Shown here in pieces: positions 36,512 to 44,391 of a stretch of 64,000 nt of DNA; position 1 is the stretch's first letter, and the number at the start of each line of letters is the position of its first letter. The DNA comes from Alteromonadaceae bacterium XY-R5 (GTDB taxonomy: Bacteria; Pseudomonadota; Gammaproteobacteria; Enterobacterales; Alteromonadaceae). The stretch covers positions 186,001-250,000 of the forward strand of contig LXWE01000002.1 in assembly GCA_001660395.1 (NCBI GenBank), given 5' to 3'. Position numbers and translations under genes: made by a program. The notes beneath the pieces are model-generated. The model saw only the letters and a program-made list of their open reading frames with translations, was not told the origin of the DNA and did no database searches.

Positions 36512-36563
36512 GCAATAGCCTATCGCGCTTATGACGTGTGTATCCAGTTAAGATTGATTAAGT

Positions 36564-36592
36564 AAAAAACGCCGGTAATCACCGGCGTTTTT
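36564..36592 (+). terminator. Terminator of cysS
   Basis: AAAAAACGCCGGT / ACCGGCGTTTTT stem with AATC loop, about 50 bases after the cysS stop. Confidence 0.9.
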
Positions 36593-36750
36593 GCTTTCGA
36601 TGCCCGTCTTTTTCTGCTTGCTCCAGGGGAAGCTTTTCTTTATGTTTCCGAGATGCGGGCCGCTGTCGGGTGTATGTCAGGTGAATGTCGTGAGGTTTAA
36701 CCAGCTCTGACGGGATGATAAGAACAGGCTGATTACAGGAGAGCGAGATC

Positions 36751-37419
36751 ATGTCGGCAGAAAACAATATCAGAGCAGAAAGAGAAAAGCGCGGCTGGAC
36801 TCAGGCCCAGTTGGCAGACATGTGTGGGGTAAGTGAACGCACAATTCAGCGGCTGGAAAAAGGTGCAGAGCCCTCGGCAGAAACCCTGATGGCCCTGGCA
36901 GCCGTATTTGAGCTGCCTATGGATGCGTTGCGTGAATCCCTGTTAAGAACAGACTTCGCCGCACCTATGGATAAGACCCTGAAGCAGGTCAGTGTGGTGA
37001 TTGTGGCGGGCTTGTGTGGCCTTGAACTTATCTATAGCCAGACGCTGTATTTCTCCGTACTCGGCCTGCTGGCCATTTATCTGTTGTTCAGCGTGAAGGG
37101 CTATAGCCTTCGTAACGGCGCGCTGTACATACATCATGTGGGCTGGAGCTCAAAATATTCTCTGGCCAAGCTGCAGACGGCTGAGATGAACCCGCTGGCG
37201 ACAGTCGGCACAATACGATTGTTTGGCTGCAGTTATTTGTTTGCCCATGTCGGCTATTTTCGCAGCGGTACAATAGGCACTTATCTGTCTTATGTGACGG
37301 ATCCAAAACAGGCGATTGTACTGACATTTGCAAAGAAAAAGCTGGTGATTACGCCAGACGATCCGCAAGCCTTCTGTCGCAGCATTAAAGCCTTAACGGA
37401 ACCCTGCGCTACATCCTAA
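36751..37419 (+). CDS. XRE-type HTH protein with two membrane segments and a bacterial PH-like domain
   Basis: 222 residues. An N-terminal helix-turn-helix of the XRE family (residues ~6-60: RGWTQAQLADMCGVSERTIQRLEKG) is followed by hydrophobic segments (~78-112: VSVVIVAGLCGLELIYSQTL, FSVLGLLAIYLLFS). The C-terminal ~100 residues resemble bacterial PH domains (YFRSGTIGTYLSYVTDP, IVLTFAKKKLVITPDDP). This suggests a membrane-bound DNA-binding protein. It overlaps the convergent gene at 37416 by four bases. Target genes and signal are unknown. Confidence 0.75.
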   Translation: MSAENNIRAEREKRGWTQAQLADMCGVSERTIQRLEKGAEPSAETLMALAAVFELPMDALRESLLRTDFAAPMDKTLKQVSVVIVAGLCGLELIYSQTLYFSVLGLLAIYLLFSVKGYSLRNGALYIHHVGWSSKYSLAKLQTAEMNPLATVGTIRLFGCSYLFAHVGYFRSGTIGTYLSYVTDPKQAIVLTFAKKKLVITPDDPQAFCRSIKALTEPCATS

Positions 37420-38444
37420 TCCTGATGGGCTTGGGTGTTGCCGGTAGGAGCGTTTTGCAGTGAGAGCTTCCATTTCTGTTTAGCGATATGTTCTTTCAAT
37501 ACTTCAATGGCTTCACGTAACAACCGCAGAACTTCCCGATCGAGAATTTCATCTGCTTCGCTAATGTTTGGCTTTGCCTGCGCAGCAATTTGCTCCAGTT
37601 GCTGCGGTGTGATGTCTTTAAGCATATTCACCAGGCTGTTCACGACAATATCTGCCACCGCGGTTTCAAGTCGTCTTTCCAGACCACGGCCAACAATGGG
37701 TAACCAGCTTAGCTGACTGACTTGCGGATTATCATCCACCGCGCGGGCAACACTACGGGCAATATGCTGGCGCAGGACATTATCGCTTTGAGTGTTTTCC
37801 AGTAATTCACCAGTATGATTAAGTAAGGTCGCAGCCCAGCCCGACAACATGGGCTTGCCGCTTTTGATTACCCGTTCACTCAATTCATCTAAAATGGGTG
37901 AGCCGGCTTTGATTTCTTCCTGGGCTTCTGTCAGGGCTTTGACCAGAATCCGGTCGGTCAGCTCTTCCACCAGAGCATCATAGTAAAAGCTCAAAAAGCG
38001 AATGATGGCGGTGTTACGAACATCAATGATCTGGTATTTGTGCAGCCGGTAGAGGATAGAAAAAATCCGCAGAAAACGCAGCAAACGCATACCGGAAAGG
38101 GGAATGCAGCCAAGTAAGTCGTACCAGTGTACAAAAGGGAAAAAGTACCAGCGTAGAAAGGTTTTATTGTAGATGGCCACGCCCCAGCGCAGTAAGAACT
38201 CTGCCAGAAAGACGCTGACAAAGGCTAAATCGACAAACAGGAAGTCATCGTGAATGGGTTGATAGAAGCGAACAAATTCGGGGGCAATTTCTGTCAGTAA
38301 TCGGTTCAGGGTTTTAAGAGCAAACAGGCTGTCGAAGATAATCAGAATTAGATTGCTGATGAGTAGCCCCAGCATGGCCAAGTCCAGAAGTAACCAGGGG
38401 CCTTCGTGGCTTTGGTACAACTTCTGGCGATTGACCTTAATCAT
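37416..38444 (-). CDS. Voltage-sensor-like (ion transporter family) membrane protein without a pore
   Basis: 342 residues. The N-terminal ~140 form four hydrophobic helices. The fourth, GMRLLRFLRIFSILYRLHK, has arginines every third residue as in S4 voltage sensors; helix 2 carries acidic and basic charges (LAEFLLRWG) and helix 3 has HWYDLLGC. No S5-S6 or selectivity filter follows. Instead there are ~200 mostly helical soluble residues. Ion-channel family annotation is likely, but conduction, if any, would have to go through the sensor itself as in Hv1. Starts 12 bases after the mltD stop, so cotranscribed with mltD. Confidence 0.65.
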   Translation of the reverse strand: MIKVNRQKLYQSHEGPWLLLDLAMLGLLISNLILIIFDSLFALKTLNRLLTEIAPEFVRFYQPIHDDFLFVDLAFVSVFLAEFLLRWGVAIYNKTFLRWYFFPFVHWYDLLGCIPLSGMRLLRFLRIFSILYRLHKYQIIDVRNTAIIRFLSFYYDALVEELTDRILVKALTEAQEEIKAGSPILDELSERVIKSGKPMLSGWAATLLNHTGELLENTQSDNVLRQHIARSVARAVDDNPQVSQLSWLPIVGRGLERRLETAVADIVVNSLVNMLKDITPQQLEQIAAQAKPNISEADEILDREVLRLLREAIEVLKEHIAKQKWKLSLQNAPTGNTQAHQD

Positions 38445-38456
38445 GGGGCTATTCCT

Positions 38457-40133
38457 TTAGGTGCGGGTTACGTCCACATAGATTTTTAATTTCTGACCCG
38501 GTTGCAGATACTTCTTCGGATCGATTTGGTTCCATTTCTCGATATCTGTCACGCGCACTTTAAAGCGTCCGGCAATGCGTGCCAGCGAATCACCATTGCG
38601 TACCGTGTAGGTCAGTGAACGCATCACTGCGCTCTCGCGTTGTTCATCGCTTACCTTATTCACCCAAATCACCAGCTTTTTACCCGGCATGAGTGGGTCG
38701 GTAGGTGCCATGCCATTCCATTTTGCCAGGTTACGCATATTCACCTTATATTCGCGGCTTAGGTCCCAAAAGGTATCACCGCTGCGCACGGTATGCTCCA
38801 GTTGGTAGGTGCCGTGTTTACGAGACTGGGTGGCTGCTAAACGCTGTTCTTTCGACAGGGAATAGTGATCTAAGGATTCGAGTGCCACAGGGATCATCAG
38901 AAAGTCGCCCACGCGGATCATATTGCCTTTCATCTCGTTCACTGAACGAATGATTTCTACTGTCGTGTGGTATTGCTTTGCTAACTTAAGCAGGCTGTCG
39001 CCATTTTTTACTTTGTGTCGTACCCAGTTCAATCGGTCTTCTTTGTCCACTTTTGCCAGGGCTTCGCTGAAGCTGGTCGCAACATCGACGGGCAGCAGTA
39101 AAGTATGAGGGCCGTCAGGGTCGGTTGCCCAACGGTTAAAGCCCGGATTCAACGCGTGTAACTCTGCCAACTCCAATCCTGCCAGTTCGGCCGCATAGGC
39201 CAAGTCGATTTGAGAGCCGACTTCAACTTCTTCGGTAATCGGATGGTTATCGATATCTGGCCAGCTAAAACCGTACTGATCACTGTGCTTAAGAATGTCT
39301 GCCAGTGCGAGTAACTTAGGCACATAGGCACGCGTCTCACGTGGGAGATCCAGTGACCAGAAATCGGTCGGTTTTCCGGCTTTGGCATTTTTGCGGATGG
39401 CATTTAAGACGCGACCTTCGCCGCTGTTATAGGCGGCCAACGCATGCAGCCAGTTACCATCAAACATGTCATTCAAATACTGCAGATAAGCAATGGCACC
39501 ACGGGTAGATGCCATCACATCACGACGACCGTCGTACCACCAGGTTTGCTTCATACCAAAGCGTTTTCCGGTGGCCGGAATAAACTGCCACATACCTGCC
39601 GCGCGACCATGCGAGTAGGCAAAAGGATCAAATGCACTTTCCACAATAGGTAACAGGGTCAGTTCCAGTGGCATTTGCTTGGCTTCTAATTCCTGAACAA
39701 TCAGGTACATGAAAGGGCGGGCTCGCTTGGCCACGCGTTCCATGTAGGCTGGATGCTTCAGATACCAGTCACGCTGAGTTTCCACACGATTATTGTCGGG
39801 AATGTCAAAATTCAGCTGCTGACTAATACGTTGCCAAATATCGTTAACCGATTGGGCGTCAGGGACAGTTGTATTGTCTGCGATATCGTCCAGCACCTCG
39901 ATGGCGTCGTCTTCTTCCGGGTGCTGAATGGGAATGGTTCCATCATCCAATTCTTCACAGGCGATCTCGCCCTGAGATGATTGGTCATCGCCAACTTCGC
40001 AGGTTTGCTGGATACGCGCAGCGATTTCCATTTCTTCTGACTGCTGCTGCTCTACCTGTGTTTGAGGTGGGATAAGCTGGCAGCCACCTAAACTGAGTAA
40101 CGCAAGGGCGATCAGGGACTTTCTTATTGGCAC
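38457..40133 (-). CDS. mltD: Membrane-bound lytic murein transglycosylase D
   Basis: Outer-membrane lipoprotein that cuts glycan strands to 1,6-anhydromuropeptides. 558 residues: lipobox LGGC (Cys18), a Glu/Gln/Asp-rich linker to ~100, an SLT domain with the catalytic glutamate in PIVESAFDPFAYSHGRAAG, GMWQFIPATGK and AAYNSGEGRV, then three LysM repeats in the last ~180 residues (HKVKNGDSLLKLAKQYHT, HTVRSGDTFWDLSREYKV, YTVRNGDSLARIAGRFKV). Next to gloB as in E. coli. Confidence 0.95.
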   Translation of the reverse strand: MPIRKSLIALALLSLGGCQLIPPQTQVEQQQSEEMEIAARIQQTCEVGDDQSSQGEIACEELDDGTIPIQHPEEDDAIEVLDDIADNTTVPDAQSVNDIWQRISQQLNFDIPDNNRVETQRDWYLKHPAYMERVAKRARPFMYLIVQELEAKQMPLELTLLPIVESAFDPFAYSHGRAAGMWQFIPATGKRFGMKQTWWYDGRRDVMASTRGAIAYLQYLNDMFDGNWLHALAAYNSGEGRVLNAIRKNAKAGKPTDFWSLDLPRETRAYVPKLLALADILKHSDQYGFSWPDIDNHPITEEVEVGSQIDLAYAAELAGLELAELHALNPGFNRWATDPDGPHTLLLPVDVATSFSEALAKVDKEDRLNWVRHKVKNGDSLLKLAKQYHTTVEIIRSVNEMKGNMIRVGDFLMIPVALESLDHYSLSKEQRLAATQSRKHGTYQLEHTVRSGDTFWDLSREYKVNMRNLAKWNGMAPTDPLMPGKKLVIWVNKVSDEQRESAVMRSLTYTVRNGDSLARIAGRFKVRVTDIEKWNQIDPKKYLQPGQKLKIYVDVTRT

Positions 40134-40172
40134 AAACTGTTCCTTATAATAGTTACCCGGCCATTTTACGTG

Positions 40173-40946
40173 TTAAAACCGATCTTTCCACCCCCTTAAT
40201 CCGGCGAAAACCGCCTCTTTACTGGTAAGTGTCTGACCTAAATGCGTTTCTACTGAGTGTTTGATTTCCATACTATGGCATCGCAGAAACGGGTTTATTT
40301 GTCTTTCATTTCTAATATTAGAAGGCAACGAAGGCTGTTGCAGGGCACGTAATTTATCAACTTTGGCTGAATAACGTCTTAATTCGTCGTTATTTTCATC
40401 TACTGCCTGAGCAAAGGTTAAATTACTCTGGGTGTATTCGTGTGTACAGTAGACATTGGTGTTTTCAGGAAGTTTCGCCAACTTTTCGAGGGAAGCGCAC
40501 ATTTGTTCTGGCGTACCTTCAAATAGTCGACCACAACCGCCAGAAAACAATGTGTCACCGCAAAAGACGCCTTCGTTCCACACATAACCTATATGATCCA
40601 GTGTATGTCCGGGCAGGCTGATCACCGTTAATGGCTGTGGCCACCAGTTCAGACGCACAGTGTCGTTTTCGGTTACGACAGTGTCGATGCCGCTAAACGG
40701 ACTGTGTTTTGGACCATAGACAACGGCATTCGGCCAGGCCGCTTTCAGCGCGGCTACACCGTTAGTGTGGTCCCAGTGGTGGTGCGTGATCAGAATTGCA
40801 TCCAGTTTCAGTTGCTGCTGGTGCAAAAAGGCCAGCACCGGCTCGGCATCACCGGGATCAACGACCAGCGCGCTGTGCTGATCATGGACCGCCCAGATAT
40901 AATTATCGTTAAATGCGGGTAGGGGCAAAATGCTTATCATCGCCAT
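40173..40946 (-). CDS. gloB: Hydroxyacylglutathione hydrolase (glyoxalase II)
   Basis: Hydrolyses S-lactoylglutathione in methylglyoxal detoxification. 257 residues: FNDNYIWAV near the start, the metal-binding THHHWDHTNG, LPGHTLDH, CGDTLFSGGCGR, and YCTHEYTQSN. An internal ATG two codons downstream (40940) is an equally possible start. Divergent from the methyltransferase gene, the same layout as gloB/yafS in E. coli. Confidence 0.95.
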   Translation of the reverse strand: MAMISILPLPAFNDNYIWAVHDQHSALVVDPGDAEPVLAFLHQQQLKLDAILITHHHWDHTNGVAALKAAWPNAVVYGPKHSPFSGIDTVVTENDTVRLNWWPQPLTVISLPGHTLDHIGYVWNEGVFCGDTLFSGGCGRLFEGTPEQMCASLEKLAKLPENTNVYCTHEYTQSNLTFAQAVDENNDELRRYSAKVDKLRALQQPSLPSNIRNERQINPFLRCHSMEIKHSVETHLGQTLTSKEAVFAGLRGWKDRF

Positions 40947-41020
40947 TTCTTGTTTCGCTAAAGGATTGTTGTACTATAGAAAGTTGTATTTGCAGGTGCA
41001 ACCGGAAGCCCACCAGAGTG

Positions 41021-41743
41021 ATGAAACCCGCGTTAATTGCCGACAAACCCCGCTACCCCATCAGTTGGCATGAATTGCCAATGGGGCCCTACATGCGCGA
41101 ATTGCTCGAAGCATATCTGTCGCCAATCAGTCGCCAGTTTTTTGGATATCATTTGGTAAAACTAGGTAGCCTGAGTGGCGAGCTGGCGTTACCTGACTGT
41201 CCGATTAAACATCAGGTAACGCAAACGCTGATTCATTTGCCCAGTACCAGTTATCTCGGCAAAGCCAGTGAACTGCCGTTGCAGGATAATAGCGTGGATA
41301 CCTTTGTGTTGGCTAATGAGCTGGATTTTTCACGGGACCCGCATCAGGTATTAAGGGAAGTGAACCGTTGCATTATGCCTGATGGTCATCTGATCATATC
41401 CGGTTTTAATCCGTTTAGCCTGGCGGGGATCGCGCATCTGCTGCCGATTCGACGCGAATCATTTTTACACAATGCGCGTTTTTTCAGTTGTGCGAGGGTG
41501 AAAGACTGGCTGCAATTGTTGGGGTTTGAAGTGGTGGAAACTCGGCACATGTTATGGAGCAGCTTGTTATTTGCCGCTAACCGTCCCAAAGATAATCGCT
41601 TGCGTCGCTGGGCCGAGCAGTATTTGGCCTGGAACGGTGCCATTTATGTACTGGTGGCCAGAAAGCGTGAGGTTCCTCTTTCGCCAGTAAGACCTAATTG
41701 GCGAACCAAACCTAAATTTACCCCACTGGGAGCCAGTACCTAA
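41021..41743 (+). CDS. yafS: Class I SAM-dependent methyltransferase (YafS-like)
   Basis: 240 residues from the ATG at 41021. The Rossmann-type core shows ELPLQDNSVDTFVLANELDFSRDPHQVLREVNRCIMPDGHLIISGF, typical of Methyltransf_11 enzymes, although the glycine-rich SAM loop is poorly conserved (VKLGSLSGEL). It ends in a basic tail (RPNWRTKPKFTPLG). Divergent from gloB, as E. coli yafS. In enterobacteria rnhA and dnaQ follow; here they do not. Substrate unknown. Confidence 0.85.
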   Translation: MKPALIADKPRYPISWHELPMGPYMRELLEAYLSPISRQFFGYHLVKLGSLSGELALPDCPIKHQVTQTLIHLPSTSYLGKASELPLQDNSVDTFVLANELDFSRDPHQVLREVNRCIMPDGHLIISGFNPFSLAGIAHLLPIRRESFLHNARFFSCARVKDWLQLLGFEVVETRHMLWSSLLFAANRPKDNRLRRWAEQYLAWNGAIYVLVARKREVPLSPVRPNWRTKPKFTPLGAST

Positions 41744-41757
41744 GCCAAATTACAGGC

Positions 41758-41784
41758 AAAAAAAATCCACCAAAAAGGTGGATT
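41758..41784 (-). terminator. Terminator of the 64-residue gene
   Basis: AATCCACC / GGTGGATT stem with a 5-base loop, followed on the minus strand by TTTTTTT. On the plus strand there is no T run, so it serves the minus-strand gene at 41835. Confidence 0.8.
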
Positions 41785-41834
41785 GAGAGGGGTACGGTGA
41801 TGACAACCTAACTATCACGCTGTACGTAATTCGC

Positions 41835-42029
41835 TTATATATCTGCCTTTGTTGCACCGCCAAGCTGGCGAAACTTGTGCATAAAGGACTCGACTTGTTG
41901 AGTACTTCCCAGCGCGTTCAGTAAACTCCGCTTCGCATATTCAACAATTTCCCTATCGTCGGCCTGGTCAATCATCCATGCCCAGGAATGCAGAAGAGAG
42001 TCAGGGAAGTTTGCATCACATAATTCCAT
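41835..42029 (-). CDS. Small protein of unknown function, 64 residues
   Basis: ATG at 42029 with a strong GGAGG site (42034-42038) and a dedicated downstream terminator, so expression is credible. The product (MELCDANFPDSLLHSWAWMI ... QQVESFMHKFRQLGGATKAD) is acidic and helical, soluble, without recognisable motif. It is a monocistronic unit between yafS and a lipoprotein gene. No family recognised. Confidence 0.7.
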   Translation of the reverse strand: MELCDANFPDSLLHSWAWMIDQADDREIVEYAKRSLLNALGSTQQVESFMHKFRQLGGATKADI

Positions 42030-42326
42030 GCTACCTCCGTCTCAATTCAGCGGCGCGGATAATAGTGGTTATTTTTTAACTCATCAAGCCGAAATATGTG
42101 TTTTTGGAAGCTTTGTTTTTTATTTAAACCAAGCATCTGTTTTTATAACTTTACACCCCGTGAAATGGCGCTTTTTCTTCCCATTATATTATCAGGTTGT
42201 TTACATTTTAAACGTGTTTTAAACCTTTAAAATTAAGGGATTCTAAATATATGTTTGTAAAATAGGTGCTTTTTTACAAATGTTTAAACAAATCCTCTTT
42301 TTCGGTGTTTTATCTTGAAAATAGGG
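42030..42326. other. AT-rich spacer without a recognised gene
   Basis: About 297 bases upstream of the 64-residue gene and downstream of the lipoprotein gene. It holds an 8-bp inverted repeat TTTGTAAA / TTTACAAA (42254-42261 and 42273-42280), spaced too far apart for a TyrR box. Otherwise I see only AT-rich sequence. Confidence 0.5.
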
Positions 42327-42986
42327 TTAGTTATCTATTTTGATTACTTTGCTTGCTAGTGCCGGATTTTTAATCTTCAATTCCACCTGCTTTTCAAGCA
42401 GAATCTGACCGTCTACCTGGACATTTTCATCAATAGAAATTTGAGTTGAACTGTCTGTAAACCAACCCTGATTGTTGTCAGCCTTTACTCTGATGTTGCC
42501 CTTAATATGGCTATTTCCGGAAAGATACAGATCACCGTTTACAGTAACGACGTCAACGACTTGCGTATTATTCAAGCGAATATCACCGTTTACGGTGCTG
42601 ACGTTGCCACCAATGACCGCATTTTTGATGTCGATATGGCCATTTACGGTGGTGATATTTTCTTCAACCTTCAGCCCTAGTTGTGCTTCTATATGACCAT
42701 TTACTGTGCTGGCAGAAGCAATGTGAATGTTGCGGCCCAGGTCTATGCTGCCATTGACAGTGGAAACTTTATCGGCTGTCGCACCATCTTCCAGTTCAAT
42801 TCCTCCGTTAACCGAGTGTAGGTTTTTTACGCTCATGTTTGCGGCAACGTGAAACCCACCGAACACATTACTGCTGTGGTGCTGGTCGGGGACATCAATA
42901 TTGACTACACAGCCACTTAGCGTCAGCAATGAAATGACGGTGAATGCACTGATAACAGGGCGATAAGATCTACTGTTTAAATTCAT
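42327..42986 (-). CDS. Repeat lipoprotein with six VNG rungs (beta-helix-like)
   Basis: 219 residues; lipobox LSGC puts lipidation at Cys26. Six copies of (S/T)VNG followed by a hydrophilic/hydrophobic alternation (SVNGGIEL, STVNGSIDL, STVNGHIEA, TTVNGHIDI, STVNGDIRL, VTVNGDLYL) recur every 17-19 residues (V59, V77, V95, V114, V132, V149). This is the period of a beta-helix rung, as in bactofilins and DUF4097-type proteins. It is probably a surface or periplasmic structural lipoprotein. Standalone gene; function unknown. Confidence 0.8.
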   Translation of the reverse strand: MNLNSRSYRPVISAFTVISLLTLSGCVVNIDVPDQHHSSNVFGGFHVAANMSVKNLHSVNGGIELEDGATADKVSTVNGSIDLGRNIHIASASTVNGHIEAQLGLKVEENITTVNGHIDIKNAVIGGNVSTVNGDIRLNNTQVVDVVTVNGDLYLSGNSHIKGNIRVKADNNQGWFTDSSTQISIDENVQVDGQILLEKQVELKIKNPALASKVIKIDN

Positions 42987-43171
42987 TTTGATATTTCCTT
43001 ACTTCGAAAATGCGTAATGTTGCAGTTGCATGAATGTGGCTAATAAAGGCACTTACTGTGCCAATATTCAACTGTTTGATTTATAAAGATTATTTCGTTT
43101 GGTGAGATGCTGGCTGACACGCGTGATTAGTGAAATGATTGATATTCTGGCGGATTTCACCATTTGATAGG

Positions 43172-44251
43172 TCAGATGGTTATACTTTTGCCCTGATGAG
43201 CGGCATGTAGCACGGCCTCAACGATTGCAATGTCTTTAAGGCCTTCTTCACCTGGTGCAATAAGGGCAGTCTGGTGGAGAATGGCAAGGGCATTATCATC
43301 CATTTGTTTGGCCTGTTGGCTGCCGTTGAATGCCGGATAGTGTTTACCGTCGCTTTGTTGTCCGCGCACACCTGAATAGGTTTGCATCGGCGAAAGCTGA
43401 TACCAGCCCTGCTCGCAATCTGCACGCAAACGATTAAAGCCTTTGACGACACTCGCACCACATTGAGCTTCAAGACCATTGGCGAAGGTGAGGGTAAAAA
43501 GAGTCGTTTCATCAACATCAGTGAACATCTCTGGATGGGATTTATCGAATGTGGCTGTGACCGCAGTAGGCTCGCTGCCCGCAAAATGTCTGGCGCCATT
43601 TATGGCGTAAACGCCCATGTCGTAAAGGGCTCCGCCGCCCATTTGCTTTTGCATGCGCCAGTTACTGGCCGGTAAGCCATTTCCTGAATAGCCCGCCAGG
43701 CTGGTAATGGATGAAAGCTGCCCAAAAGGTCTACGGCTAGCATATCGATAGAAGCGCTGGGTGTTAGGCTCATGCATCATCCGATATCCAATCGAAAGTG
43801 ACATTTTATTTTGTGCGCATGCCTCGATCATTTGCTGACATTGTTGCACCGTCATTGCCATTGGTTTTTCGCACCAGACATGCTTTCCTGCCTGGGCCGC
43901 AAGTTTGGCATATTTCAGATGTAATGCTGTTGGTACCACTACATACACAACATCTATCGCCGGATTGTCAGCGAGCCTGTGCATATCATCATAGTGATAG
44001 ACATTACTATCTGCGATGCCATACCGCTGTTGCCACAACGGAATTTTCTCCGCTGAGCCGGTAATGATGCCAGTGAGTTGACAATGTTGCGTCAATGTCA
44101 GAGCGGGTGCGAGCTGATAGGTACTGTAATTTCCCAGTCCCAATAACGCGACACCGAGTTTTTGCTTTGCCGCAGCGCTTCGCTGCCATGCCGGAAATGC
44201 TGCACTTGCGAGTAGGCCGCGGAGTAAGGATCGACGACTGAATGCGGCCAT
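43172..44251 (-). CDS. Tat-exported Gfo/Idh/MocA-family oxidoreductase
   Basis: 359 residues. The N-terminus [20 protein letters not shown] has the twin-arginine motif, so it should be exported folded with its cofactor. The Rossmann part reads [20 protein letters not shown], and the family's EKP motif is in [11 protein letters not shown]. The C-terminal domain has [19 protein letters not shown] with the usual catalytic-region residues. Glucose-fructose oxidoreductase of Zymomonas is a known periplasmic member with tight NADP; that similarity is only architectural. Divergent from the chemoreceptor gene. Confidence 0.88.
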   Translation of the reverse strand: MAAFSRRSLLRGLLASAAFPAWQRSAAAKQKLGVALLGLGNYSTYQLAPALTLTQHCQLTGIITGSAEKIPLWQQRYGIADSNVYHYDDMHRLADNPAIDVVYVVVPTALHLKYAKLAAQAGKHVWCEKPMAMTVQQCQQMIEACAQNKMSLSIGYRMMHEPNTQRFYRYASRRPFGQLSSITSLAGYSGNGLPASNWRMQKQMGGGALYDMGVYAINGARHFAGSEPTAVTATFDKSHPEMFTDVDETTLFTLTFANGLEAQCGASVVKGFNRLRADCEQGWYQLSPMQTYSGVRGQQSDGKHYPAFNGSQQAKQMDDNALAILHQTALIAPGEEGLKDIAIVEAVLHAAHQGKSITI

Positions 44252-44391
44252 ACACGATTCTCCTGTGGTGGCGACTATGTCTATTTTTCTCTGGAAGATG
44301 TTGTTTTATGGCAAGTTATTGGCGAAAAGCTGAACCTGCTTCTAGGCTGAATGAAGATGCTAACGTACGCCTGACAATAGTGGAAAAGCCA

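Noticed and set aside
42254-42280. TGTAAA ... TTTACA as another TyrR box
   Set aside because: The half-sites are 11 bases apart instead of 6.
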